A DNA stretch of 64,000 nt from Gordius sp. MW1 (GCA_964036665.1 OZ038532.1:9052001-9116000), one strand, 5' to 3'. Positions 32,670 to 44,210 are shown, counted from the first letter of the stretch. Program-made: numbers and translations. The notes: generated by a model from the letters alone, not told the origin.

Positions 32670-33149
32670 CTAGTCTCCGCCCTCTAACGAGAAGTCGAAG
32701 CGGCTGCCCCAACGAGGTTCAGAAAGCCCCTCATTCCGGACTGCCGGTTCTCCCTCCTCACGGACCGGGACTATCGGCCTATTGAGCGCTTGGGGTTTCG
32801 GACACATCGGAGGTGGATGCCTGCTAATGTATCCCCAGCACTTTCTCCTACGAGCCACAGCTGTTTTGGCCACCTGGCCGTCTCGGCGAGTAACACTAGT
32901 CTGAGTGGTCGGCCCAGTTTGTACAGACCCGGATGCCCCAGTACCTGCAGGTGTAAACCCTGCAGCTGGTTGGCAGTTCCCAATTGGTCTCAACCTAGCC
33001 GTCTCCCGCGGTGGTGCCACAACGTGGTGTGTTAAATTAACCACCCTCGGTTCCACAGCAAATGTAATTAACAGGTGCCTTCGCGCATGGACTGGGGCCG
33101 TCGGAATTACCTCCAGACGTACATCACAACACACAGTAGGTATAATCAT
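32670..33149 (-). pseudogene. Possible retrotransposon gag end with decayed CCHC knuckle
   Basis: A 159-codon minus frame, clearly richer in GC than its surroundings, Pro/Thr/Arg-rich. Near residue 105 it reads CWGYISRHPPPMCPKP, which resembles CWxCGxxGHxxxxCP with the second cysteine lost. This arrangement (linker, one knuckle, proline-rich tail) occurs in Gypsy gag proteins. It is not from the Gypsy at 34363-38411, whose integrase end lies between. Weak call; an unrelated GC-rich fragment is possible. Confidence 0.35.
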
Positions 33150-33174
33150 CTAATGCAGATTATAAAAACATGAG

Positions 33175-34318
33175 TAGTGATGCGGAAAAACCGAGAAAAA
33201 TCTCGGTCTCGTCTCGTCTCGTCTCGAAAAACCGAGACGAGACGAGACGAGAATTTGAAAAATGGAGTCGAGATCGAGACGAGAATTTTGATGTCGAGAC
33301 GAGACGATACGAGATTTTCTCGGCGAGATCTCGACTTTTTATTGATCGTTAGATTTTAGTAAATTATTGTGTATTTTAATTTACATTTAAGGTATTAAGT
33401 GTAAATCAATATGTATGGAATATATTTAATATTAAAAAAATTCACAAGTGTAGTAAATATTATATATTTTTGCAAAAAAAATAAAATTTGGCAATCATTT
33501 ACCTAAGTATGGTTGATTTTTGTCATACATTTAAATACGTACTCTTTAATTTAAAGTTTAAAACCTTATGTTCTTAATTCTATAATAATGCTGCTTTTAT
33601 TGTTGTTTTACAACGTTTTAATTTCTGCAACTAGTTATCAATTCTGTAAATAATAATAACATCATTAAATGTCACTCGCATAAACATGCAATAAACACTA
33701 TGGGCTATAACTGATGATGGTTATATTAATGGACTTAAACGTTTGCCTTAAATATGTTAAGGTCTACTTTGAATCATTAGCAAAGGTTAATAAAGGGTCT
33801 CATTTTGCTCACTTATGCAACTATATCAACTATAAGCGAACTTATAATTTTCGAAGTCCATTTATAGTTGACAGACACAGTGAATTTGATGCAAATATTA
33901 TAATTTGCTAGAACAATAAAATTTAATCTTATTTCAAATTTATTTATAGTTTTTTTAGTCTGCACTTTTTATAGAAAATGTTATCTTTATGAGTTAATTC
34001 ATATCTTTATATTGTCAATGAGATGTCGTGTCCCGCTAAATCTTTAAAAAGTTTGCGTATTAAAGTTTTTCCAAAAATATAAAATTTGCCATTTGGATTT
34101 TTGAACACTTATTTATATTTTTAATAAAATAGGAGAAATTTTTATTCCGTATATATTTTTTTTTAAAAGTCGAGACGAGACGAGAATTCTCGTCGAGACG
34201 AGACGAGACCGAGATTTTTCTAGACCGAGACGAGACGAGATCGAGATTTTCCTAATCGCTCCCGAGACGAGACGAGATTTTGTATTCGAGACCGAGACGA
34301 GACGAGATCGAAACACTA
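33175..34318. mobile_element. Non-autonomous hAT element, short copy, with perfect 8-bp target duplication
   Basis: AACATGAG is present on both sides (33167-33174 and 34319-34326). Ends are TAGTGATGCGG and, in reverse complement, TAGTGTTTCGATCTCG, with GAGAC/GTCTC clusters at each end as in 9547-11398. The interior aligns with parts of the long copy (TTAAGGTC...GGGTCTCA...TATGCAACTA) but is about 700 bp shorter. No transposase. Confidence 0.87.
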
Positions 34319-36014
34319 AACATGAGATTTAACATTTCATATATAAAAATGTCTTCCAACTATTAAACATTGTACAATCTAATTTGTTCCTCATGCCTAA
34401 TCTCAATCTTATTTGTTTCTGCATTTTTAATCTTATAAATCCTTGAGTCTACCTGCTCTACTATCTCGCCTAGTACCCACCTAGGTTCCTTCAAGTAGTT
34501 CCTATACCAAGCCTTCTGATTTAGCTTTAATCTAGGACTACTTAACCTAGGTAGTTCTGGTTCGAGATATTGAAACATGTCAGGCGGGTACTTCAACTTT
34601 CTGCTTAAAAATTCGTAGCTCACAGACGGACGATTAGGAAATCTTGGAGCCATATTATGCTATAATCTTAACATCCATGTACCTCCCTTCGTCTCTTTAG
34701 CTACTCTTAACCATTTTTTAACTATTCCTACATACTCTCCACCTGCCCGTTTGAGCTAGGGTGATAAGGAGGAGCTAGTAAATGGTTAATCTTAAATTCT
34801 AAACAAAAAATTTTAAATTCTACGCTTACGAAAGCCTTCCCATTATCTGTAACAATGTAAGTAAGCAACCCGTACGCGCCAAAAAATTCTTTTAAAATAT
34901 TTATTGTTACTCTACCTGACATGCTAAAAACGTTTTTACATTCCGTCCAACCGGAATATGCATCGACAATTAATATAAAACGTCTCTTGTCAAATTCAAA
35001 AAAATCAACATATATCCTCTCCCACGGAGATTTGGGACGTGGCCATCTGGCCTTTTATTTCTTCGCGGCAATGGTGCGTCAAGCTTACATAGCCCGCAGT
35101 GCCTGACGAAGTTCTCGATGTCTCTGTTAATTTTAGGCCACCAGACATATTGTCTAGCTAGTCCCTTCATCTTAACCATCCCTTCATGACCTTGATGTAA
35201 AACATTTAAAACATCTTGGCGAAGTTTACTGGGTACCACTAACCTTTCCTGTCTCTTAAGCACGTCATCTTCTTTCGTTTAAGACATGTTTAAAGGGTGA
35301 TGGTATGTTAGTGTCATCGTCCAAGCCATGTAAAATATTTCTAACCTTAATTATATCAGGATCTGCATTACTCTCGGTTATTATGTCATTTAAATCCAAA
35401 AGTTTAATTATGTTTATGACCTCTCCTCCGACAATCTCGCAAGATAAAGAATCATTATCAGCTTCGATGTCATTCGCGCCCAAACGCGATAATACATCAG
35501 CTAAATAATTGTCTTCACCTTTGCAATATTTAAGAGTTAAGGTTAAATTTCCTAACATAACTAGCCAACGCTGTAATCTACCAGACATTAGTAACTGGTC
35601 GTTAGCCTTTTTAAATAACGCTACAAGAGGTTTATGATCCGTGACTACAATTTACCTATTAAATATTCTCGACATCGCTGTGATCCGTACATCATTGCAA
35701 GAGCCTCTCGTTCAATAACAGAATATCGGACCTCTGTTTTATTTTTATTACGTGAAAAATACAAAATAGGGTGTTCAATATTATCCTCGACTTGACATAA
35801 AGCACCGCCGATGCCTACATTTGACGCATCGACTCTTAAAATCTGTTGCTTGTCGGGGTGTAACACCTTAATACGAGTTTAGTTAGTAAAACATTCTTTA
35901 AATAATTAAACTTATCTGTATGAGTTTCGTCCCATTTAAATAAAACAGACTTTTTGGTCAAATCATATAATGGTCCAGCGAATTTCATATAATTATTTAT
36001 AAAGCGACTTTTAA

Positions 36015-37294
36015 TCTATATATATAAAGTAAAGTGTATGTGTGTGTGTATGTGTGTATGTATGTGGATAAGGGCTAAATTCTGAAACTATCGGCCCGAT
36101 TCGCGCAAAAATTTTGCCATAGATGCCCAGGGCGGCCAGGGGTAAGATAGCTTTTTCAAAATCCTAAAATTCCTTTTAGTTTTAAAAATATCGGGCATTA
36201 CGTTTTAAAAAAGGGCTAAACTCTGAAACTACCGGCCCGATTCGCGCTAAAATTTCGCCATAGATGCCCAGGGCGGCCAGGGGCAAAATAGCTTTTTTAG
36301 AATCCTAAAATTCCTTTTAGTTTTAAAAATATCGGACATTTCCCGGCCAGTTTCATTTATAGCATCATATACAATAATGCCGTCATACATACAAGGCTGA
36401 ATTAGATATTTAAAAGTATAATAAAAATGTTATGTATGTAAGGGCTAAAGTGTGAAACTACCGGCCCGATTCGCGCGAAAATGTAGCCATAGATGCCCAG
36501 GGCGGCCAGGGGTAAAATAGTTTTTTCAGAATCCTAAAATTCCTTTTAGTTTTAGTTAGAGATGCACCGATACCACTATTTTGTGCCGATACCGATACCA
36601 GCCGATACTTAAGATTTTTTTGCCGATAACGATACCATGCCGATACTTATAATAAAAAAAATTTTATACTAAATGTCTAGTTTTTAAATGTTTCCTTAAA
36701 TTTGAAGTGTTAAAGGAATGTTTGTGTTTGCCCCCACGACTTATTTTAGCTTTGCATAATTCACAGATTACAATTTTTTCATATGCTGACACAACAAAAT
36801 AACTCCATAGTGTATCTAAAAAATCCATCTAAGGCTTAATATATAATAATTTTTAAAATAAAATAATATTTACTTAAAAGCGCAGTCGGAACAGATGGTC
36901 AATGAGTTTATTATACTCCACATAGAAATATTTATAGCCAATCAAATGAAACAATTTTCAAAAAATTTGAAAAGTCCTCTATTTTTTAATCGTAGGAGAT
37001 ACTATAAGTATTATTTTTTGAGTTTCATATTAAAAAAGGTATCGGCTTGGTAATTGCCGATACTAGCAAAGTATCGGGCCGATTCTTTTGGCAAGGTATC
37101 GGCGCCGATACCATGCCGATACTTGGTATCGGTGCATCTCTAGTTTTAATAATATCGGACATTTCCCGGCCAGTTTCATTTATAGCATCATATACAATAA
37201 TGACGTCGTACATACAAGGCTGAAGTTTTCTCGAATTCTATTATATTAAAGAAGATTGAATTTTTAGCAAAACAACGTTTGACGGGTCAGCTAG
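36015..37294 (+). mobile_element. Non-autonomous Helitron inside Gypsy pol
   Basis: It begins TCTATATATATAAA after an A and ends with CAGCTAG before a T, the Helitron A^T target rule. Just before the end, GCAAAACAACGTTTGACGGG matches the 3' end of the Helitron at 40017-41559, where the hairpin GGCAAA...TTTGCC is intact. Three copies of a 160-200-bp internal module (CGGCCCGATTCGC, GGGCGGCCAGGGG) fill the body. The third copy is interrupted by the hAT element 36557-37142. No Rep/helicase coding sequence. The host Gypsy frame resumes on both sides with an unusual 17-bp duplication. Confidence 0.75.
36557..37142 (-). mobile_element. hAT element with BED-finger remnant, nested in the Helitron
   Basis: Inverted ends TAGAGATGCACCGATACC / GGTATCGGTGCATCTCTA, with repeated CCGATACC words inside. 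Flanks GTTTTAGT (36549-36556) and GTTTTAAT (37143-37150) agree at 7 of 8. On the minus strand about 36835-36680 encodes a BED zinc finger: WSYF, then CELCKAKISRG, then NLRKHLKTRH. Remaining transposase is absent. The Helitron module reads through once the element and one flank are removed. Confidence 0.82.
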
Positions 37295-38809
37295 TTATTT
37301 ATAAAGCGACTATAATAATTCATTACGCCCAAAAATGACGATAGTTTCTTTTTATTAGTTGGTATTTTAATATCTTTAATTGCCATTACTTTTTCATACT
37401 TAGGTTGAATATTACCATCACTTAAAATAAGATCTAAATATAAGATTTGCTCGGTTCCAAAAACGCATTTTTTAGCCGAAAGTCTTAATCCTTTTACTTT
37501 AATTAAATCAAGAACTTTGATTAGGCGCTTATCGTGTTCTTCTTTGGTCTTGCCAGTGACTTAAATGTCGTCTAAATAAAATTACGCCGTCTAAATTACT
37601 AAAAATGGATGTCATTGTCTTTTTAAAAATAGCAGCTGAAACGCTTAAGCCGAAAGGTAATCTCTTGAATCTGAATAGTCCGGCATCAGTATTAATTGCC
37701 AAAAGCCGTGACGACCTTTCGTCTACCTTAAGCTGTAAGTATGCGCTAGCCAAATCAATTTTTGAAAAAAAATTTAGCTCCCTGTAGTTTAACGAAAATC
37801 ATTTCTAACATCGGCAGCGGGTATTTTACTTCAAAAATAAATTTATTGACTGTAATTCTATAGTCAGCATAGACGCGTACCGTACCGTCAGGTTTCCTAA
37901 ACGGTACTAAAGGTGTAGCCCATTCCAAATAATCTATGGGTTCAATCACCTCGTCTTTAACCCAACTTTTGATTACAGAATCTACTTTATCTTTTATAAT
38001 TAAAGGTAAGCGTCTAGCAGGACAGAATTTAGGTATGGCGTTTGAATTTACTCTGATTGAGATAATTCTATCATTTACACAGCCCAAATTATTCTCCAAA
38101 ATGTCCGAAAATTTAGCCAAAATTAATGTAATTTCTGCTGGCCATGTTGTGACAAGTTTTGCCTTTGCCCTCGGAACTGATTCATGGACGACTGATTTAA
38201 TCGATGAAATCCCGCACTGTGAATCAGTTAGTACTTCATGGCTACTGAACTCAGCGTCCGAGCTCTATAAAGCACCACTGGACAATCGCGATGCCACTAT
38301 GGGCTCAGCTTTAAAACTACAAATTTTATTTAAATTATCTGACTCACAAATTCTCCACCAGTTTAATTTAGGGCCTATTAGCTTTATCCAGGGAATAAAA
38401 AAAGTATCATAATTATTTAAACGAATGATTTAAATGTATAAAATACATTATTTTAAAACTTGATTTAAAAAATTAGAGTCTTTGATAATTAAATTTTCTC
38501 CTTTCATTTTCGCACAATTTTGCCATGACCATTATTTGCCTTAAGATCAAAATTGCTTGACAATACAGACATACTCATTTAATTATCTGCATTTTTTATG
38601 TGAAATTAATTAATAAATTGCGGGTTCGTTAATATTTTGAAGATAATAATAATAACCCCATTTAGAAGTGCCGCTGACTTAATAAATATCCCTATCTTTG
38701 TAAGCATGTGACCCAAAAATGATAGATATATAACGTTTTGTCTTTTGTGGGAATGAATATTTTGTTGCCATTTAAAACCATTAAAATCAATTTTACAATA
38801 ATAACTTTT

Positions 38810-38813
<4 letters not shown>

Positions 38814-38842
<29 letters not shown>
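38814..38842. repeat. (TA)n microsatellite
   Basis: About 13-14 uninterrupted TA units in AT-rich spacer DNA. Confidence 0.9.
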
Positions 38843-38843
<1 letters not shown>

Positions 38844-38933
38844 ATAATAAATCATGAAAATAAATTAGTAATCAAAATCTGTGGAATCAATTTCGTAAAT
38901 CGCACTTTTTGTTGACTAAATTTTAAACGCCAT

Positions 38934-39099
38934 CATAGGAGTAGCCATGAAATTAAAATTAGAGGGGGCAATAATGATTAAGGGATGGGCAAAATGACCA
39001 TTTTTTTAATTTTAGCCATAAGTTGATAAAATATCTAAGATTTTTTAAGTTTAGATGGGGGCAGCCGCTCCTCCTTGCCACCCCCTGGCTACGCCCATG
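38934..39099. mobile_element. MITE (CATGGGCGTAGCC family), diverged copy
   Basis: Left end CATAGGAGTAGCCATG is diverged; right end CCCCTGGCTACGCCCATG is typical. AGAGGGGGCA and GGGGGCAGCC lie inside. Flanks show no clear duplication. Confidence 0.6.
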
Positions 39100-39139
39100 C
39101 ACACCGCAATTTTTCTTACTCTCGCGTTGGATACCAAAA

Positions 39140-39370
39140 TTTGAAACACGTTCGGAAGGGATTCGGTTAAAAATTTTTTTAAACTTTCGGGTCGGGTTTG
39201 GGTTAAAAATTTTAAAATGCTTTCGTGTCGGGTTCGGGTTGAAAATTTTAAAATGCTTTCGGGTGGGGTTCGGGTTGAAAAATTTAAAATGCTTTCAGGT
39301 CGAATCGGGTCCGGATTGAAAATTTTAAAAAAAAATTGGGTCAGGTTCGGGTTAAAAAAATATGACTTTG
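39140..39370. repeat. Tandem GGGTTCGGGTTGAAAATTTT units
   Basis: About six imperfect 30-bp units, each TTTCGGGTCGGGTTCGGGTT followed by an A/T stretch. The repetitive 98-codon frame across it (VGFGLKILKCFR repeated) is an artefact of the period being a multiple of three. Same word type as 31300-31430. Confidence 0.7.
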
Positions 39371-39479
39371 CAGTTCTCTACAAAAAATTAAATTCTGTCT
39401 TTTAGCCTATTAAGGGCTGAAGTTGCAAACTTGTTATCGTGTTCCTTCGGCGCGGAATAAATAAAACAGGATTCCGGGC

Positions 39480-39990
39480 GGAACATGATTTACAAATATT
39501 TGAGGGAGGAATTATTAGGAATTAATTGGGGGAATTGTTGGGCCGTAAAAGATAAACTATTGGGGGATGGTCGGGCTTAAAGCCACTAAACAAAGATAAC
39601 TTTACCGCTATACATTTTGCCAATCTATTTTATTACAAGAAAAATTATATTAATCATCATAATCCTGAATTATCGATATCAAAATTATCAATGCGATAAC
39701 ACGCGTATATCCTAATCACTGATGCGTATTGATACAAATAACAAACACGTATAATCAGGGGGGGGATAACATACGCGTACTAGAAATTAAATGTAAAAGA
39801 ATAATGGTCTACGCTATGAGTGTACAACGTGTAAGATCAAAAGAGTTGTACCGCGTGTTGAACTCTTAACTTTTGAATAAGATGAGATGGGGGGGGGGGG
39901 GGGGGGGGGTGTGGGAAGATATCTTCATCTTCGTATCTCCGGATACGATACTTGTAAAAGAATATACTTAAAGGGCCCAAATTAAGCGTA
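39480..39990. repeat. Diverged relative of the 777-bp intron-3 repeat
   Basis: Shares TTGGGCCGTAAAAGATAAAC, ACGCGTATAT...ACTGATGCGT and GTGTAAGATCAAAAGA with 16386-17935, in the same orientation. It ends in a G-run of about 20. Confirms a dispersed family, possibly solo LTRs. Confidence 0.6.
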
Positions 39991-40016
39991 GAAATTGGAA
40001 TCTCGATGTATTAACA

Positions 40017-41559
40017 TCTTATATATAAAAATGAAACTATGTGTGTATGTATGTATATATGCCGCCACCAATTTTGGAGAACTGACCGATGGCTCAAAAT
40101 TTCACAGTTTATTTCCCACACTCCGGAGCGTGTTTTAATATATGTTCCAGCCAAATCGGTCGAGTAGTTTTCGAGATATTGGGTTTTATGCGTTTTGACG
40201 TTGTATCGAACGTCAATCAAACGCCCTGCCCTCATCACGTACTGCTGCGTATCTTATCTATCTATCGTGTAGGTAGTCTGGTGATAAATGCAGTAGGCAT
40301 GTGTTGCGGAAAATGAAAACTTTTTACACACTATCAAAGCCATTTTTTGCTTCAATTATTATTATTATTATAGGACGGTCGTGTCCCCCCCTCCTGCGTG
40401 GCTAAATAAATTAAAAAATCTAATTTTGTAATTTTTTGCACGTTAAACAAGGAGAAAAATGAAAATACTTAACAAAGTGCCAATAAATGTTGATATATCC
40501 ATGGGCGTAGCTAGGTTTTGAATTAGGGGGGGGGGCAGATTAAAAAAAAAGGTCTTGACTACCCAACAATTTTCCTGAGAGCAAAAAAACTATCCAAAAA
40601 ATTTCATGCAACCGTAATTTAAATTTTATTTTACCAAAACAATTTTTTTTTTAAACAAATAGTAGTTTATTCTAATAATCACATGGGTAAAATACATTGG
40701 TAAATAAAATATTAAAAAGAAAACGCGTTAAAATCTAATTGGATGGCATTGATCCGTGTATGGAAATCGTGTTAGATTTGACGATTTCCATAGTGATCTT
40801 TTATTTTTGTGTAAATTCGCTAATAAGCATCTGTATTAATTGGAGTTAAGTTCAAATAGAAGGGGGGGGGGCAGCCGCGCCCCCTGCCCCCGCCTGCCTG
40901 GCTAATTAGGGGGTGGGGCAAAACATAATTTTTTTTTAAATTTTTAAGGGTTTTTGTATTGAAATCCTCGGCTGCCCCCGCCCCCCCCCCCCCCCCTAAT
41001 TTGCGAAACCAAATTTTTTTCAATGCAAAAACCTTGATAAATTTTAAAAATTTATGTTTTGCCCCCCTCTAATTGAACTTTTAAACGTTTTGCGCCCCCC
41101 CCCCCCTAATCCAAAACCTGGCTACGCCCATGATTATAGGATTTGACTTAAAAAAATTTGCTTCATGAAAATTTAAATTCGAACATGAGGTAAAATTTTG
41201 TGTTTTTAACCACCCTTAAAGATATCAATTATTTGTTATTTTTCGTTAAATTACCTATATGCGTATCCGTATCCGCCTTTCGTTTATATTTTATCATAAA
41301 GGCCAGGCGCGATATTTTTTTTTGATTATAGGTAAATTTGACTTAATAAAAATTTGTTTCATGAAAATTTGAATTCGAACATTATTGAGGTAAAATTTTG
41401 TGTTTTTAACCACCCTTAAAAATATCAATTATTTGTTATTTTTCGTTTAGTTGAGTTTTTAAATTTTTTTTGGTAGTTTTAAATTTTCTTATTTAAATTT
41501 TTTAATTTTTTTTTAAAATATTTTTAATATGGCAAAACAACGTTTGCCGGGTCAGCTAG
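40017..41559 (+). mobile_element. Non-autonomous Helitron, second copy
   Basis: Begins A^TCTTATATATAAAAATG and ends GTCAGCTAG^T. The 3' end carries the hairpin GGCAAAACAACGTTTGCC about 11 bases before CTAG. The body includes the AAATCGGTCGAGTAGTTTT...GTTTTGACG stretch and two direct copies of a 110-bp block (about 41141-41250 and 41337-41450). A MITE is nested at 40500-41132. No Rep/helicase frame. Confidence 0.72.
40500..41132. mobile_element. MITE (CATGGGCGTAGCC family), composite copy inside the Helitron
   Basis: Ends CATGGGCGTAGCTAGG and CCTGGCTACGCCCATG are 633 bp apart instead of about 160. Inside are further G/C-run MITE arms (40858-41045) and an 88-bp piece (40718-40805) of the retroelement fragment also seen at 13395 and 50705. 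This suggests repeated insertion into one MITE. Confidence 0.65.
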
Positions 41560-41639
41560 TAATTTATAACACCCTATATCAAATTGCAGAGAATTAAACT
41601 TTTGGGTCATATTTATCCTTGATAGTTTAAATATTTTAA

Positions 41640-41932
41640 CGAAAAATTACACAAGTAATCAGGGGCGTACGCAGGATTTTATTTTTTTTTTTTGGGGGGG
41701 GGGGTTCTTAAATTTTTTCTTCGAATATCGAAAAAATTTTAGGATTTTTTTTATGCAATTTGATTAAAGATCTATACATGATCGAGCCAGGGGGGGGGCC
41801 CCCTAAATGACAAAAAAAAATTCAATGCAAATACCCTTAAAAATTAAAAAAAAAATTTGTTTTGCCCCCCCCTAATTGAACTTCTCAACGTTTCGCCCAT
41901 CCCGCTAATCCAAAACCTGGCTAGGCCCATGG
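41640..41932. repeat. Decayed G-run MITE pieces
   Basis: AGGGGCGTACGCAGGATTTT plus a G-run (41650-41704) and CCAAAACCTGGCTAGGCCCATGG (41905-41931) look like the two ends of another CATGGGCGTAGCC-type copy, strongly diverged. Confidence 0.45.
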
Positions 41933-42526
41933 ATATACATAATGTAGCATCCATGTGAGTTTGTCCAGCCAAATTTAGATTTTAAACAGCAGGTCCTTGT
42001 TACACATGAACTAATATTTTCAGTTGAAAATACCAGCAGCAGGTTCTTGTTCTACAGGATTAACTTTTTTGACACAAAATTTAAATATTGTGCCTTTTCT
42101 TTTATTCAAATTCAAATTAATCGAGCAATTCATATGAAATGCTTACGTTTTATAACCACAAGGAAAATTCTGGAAAAATATATTAACGCGTAAAAATACT
42201 TAATGGTTGTTGAATATAAGTGCTCATAGTTAATTAAGGAACACTTATTTCAATATTTATTATATAATGAGATATTAGAAGATAAAAAATATTTTTTCCG
42301 AAATCCGCGGGGGGGGGGGGGGGGTTTTGAACCCCAAAACCACCCCCTTGCATGCGCCACTCACAATATATATGGATATTAATATCCAAGTGAAATTTCC
42401 ACGTTGTTATTTGTCAACACTCACTGATAAGCAATTAAAGCTTAATTTCTTTTTAAAGCCATTAGCCCCATTGGTATATTCTTTGGACATGCATTACCAA
42501 AATAGTTATAAAGACCGTCGTTATTA

Positions 42527-43795
42527 ATTGCTATGCAATTTATGGGCTCGTTTTTTGGTGTCCGTCCGTCCGTCCGTCCGTCCGTCCACCTATCTATTTG
42601 CATTGGGTATATTAGGTTATCGATTTTTTAAATTAATGCATAAAAAAGAGGTGCCCCACCCCTCATCTCTATCTCCCTCGCTGTGTTATTTTTTAAATTA
42701 ATGCACAAGAGGTGCCCCACCCCTCATCTCTATCTCCCTCGGTGTGTTATATATAAGATTTGTTAAATTAGCTATTATATAATAAAAATAAATAAAAGTT
42801 GTTTACTTTTAATTGCTATGCAATTTAACTAGTTTTTTAGTTAGAATCCCGGAGTTTTTTTTGACTCTTATGATTGTTCTTGTTACTATCATTGATAATA
42901 AGAATTTTTGGCCGTCCGCTGGCTCCTGACCGATGGAAAAAATGACCATTGGCCAAAATGTGAATCCAAGTTTATTTTTTATTTTTTGTTGACTATTATG
43001 ATTGTTCCTGTTACTACCATTGCTATTATGACTTTTTGGCCGTCCGCTGGCTGCTGACCGATGGAAAAAATGACCATTGGCCAAAAAGTGATTCCAAGTT
43101 TTTTTCCGTTTTAGTTTTGACTATTACGATTGTTCTTGTTACTATCATTGATAATAAGACTTTTTGGCCGTCCGCTGGCTGCTGACCAATGAAAAAAATG
43201 ACCATTGGCCAAAATGTGAATCCAAATTTATTTTTTCGTTTTTTTTTGACTATTATGATTGTTCCTGTTCCTACCATTGCTATTATGACTTTTTGGCCCT
43301 CCGCTGGCTGCTGACCAATGGAATAAAATGACCATTGGCCAAAATGTGATTCGAAAATTTTTTTTTCCGTTTTTTTTGACTATTATGAATTTATATCCAC
43401 TTTTACCGTGTCCTGGCTGCTGACCAATGGAAAAAAATGACCATTGGCCAAAATGTGAATCGAAAAATTTTTTCGTTTTTTTTTACTCTTATGAATTTAT
43501 ATCCATTTTTACCGTGTGCTGGCTGCTGACCAATGGAAAAAAATGACCATTGGCCAAAGTGAGCATCAAAATTTTTTTTATATTACATTTTGCCTATAAA
43601 TGGAAAATTTGTATAAATAATTAATTAATCATTAGGCATTTAATACCCCCCTATAGGCATTCTCGCCCCTTCCCACCTCTCTCGCCCATAAACTGCATAG
43701 CAAATATGATACATTTATACGAAGTAAAGATGAGTCGTCCCCCCTTCCCTTCTCCCCTCCCCCTTCCCACGAGGGCCGAAGGCCCGAGTAATATA
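42527..43795 (-). mobile_element. Minisatellite-cored element (Helentron/HINE-like), copy 3, inverted
   Basis: Reverse-orientation copy of 29232-31083. On the plus strand it opens with TTAATTGCTATGCAATT, continues with CGTCCGTCCGTCCG and the AGGTGCCCCACCCCTCATCT units, then six 115-bp units, and closes with CGAGGGCCGAAGGCCCGAGT. Shared termini and different flanks define both ends. No transposase. Small open frames inside are repeat artefacts. Confidence 0.7.
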
Positions 43796-43976
43796 GTTTA
43801 GCAATTGGTATCATTAATAACAAAAGTAAATTTTTTCTTGCAATATACCGGATCCATTTTAGACCTTTAAAATTGATTTGTACAAACTCATTATACGCCT
43901 TTTATATAGCCAATATAATCCTTTCAATTACATAATTACGTTTAGAGACCTCAATGGGCCTTCTAGGCCTACTCGG

Positions 43977-44210
43977 GGATAGGGGTCAAAGTAGCAGAAT
44001 GATGAAAAAGTAGCAGAAAAATATGACTTTTAGATAATCAATATATTAGAATTAAATGTCAAATTGGGAGGAAATTTGATGTGCATCTAACCCTAACCCT
44101 AACCTAAAACGCTGACCTAAAACACTAATTCTAACCCTCCTGACCAATCTTGATCTTGATCAGTTCTGACCAATTTGGCTGCTTTTTTTCTGCTACTTTG
44201 ACCGGTTCCC
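43977..44210. mobile_element. Non-autonomous hAT MITE with TTAGGG-like interior
   Basis: CTACTCGG is repeated exactly on both sides (43969-43976 and 44211-44218). Ends GGATAGGGGTCAAAGTAGCAG and, in reverse complement, GGAACCGGTCAAAGTAGCAG. The interior contains CTAACCCTAACCCTAACC (44089-44106). 234 bp, non-coding. The 8-bp duplication supports hAT mobilisation. Confidence 0.8.

Larger units (their letters stand above)
34363..38411 (-). pseudogene. Gypsy pol, minus strand, split by a Helitron
   Basis: Right to left: pre-RT linker (38411-38130); RT with PIDYLEWATPLVPFRKPDG (about 37950) and LPFGLSVSAAIFKK (about 37650), and a YLDDI box readable only after a one-base shift (about 37565); the FLGVMNYYSRFI connection (37330-37300), then the Helitron (36015-37294); AGPLYDLTKK; RNase H (VDASNVGIGGALCQ, 35830; KGEDNYLADVLSRLG); integrase H2C2 (HQGHEGMVKMKG, HCGLC), core (YVDFFEF, TDNGKAF, PPYHPSSNGQVE) and C-terminal part to about 34363. 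Several frame changes and stops. Gag, protease and LTRs were not found. It is a different Gypsy lineage from the copy at 3524-6335. Confidence 0.85.

Noticed and set aside
39023-39405. Repetitive protein VGFGLKILKCFR
   Set aside because: It is a translation of a 30-bp tandem repeat in non-coding DNA.
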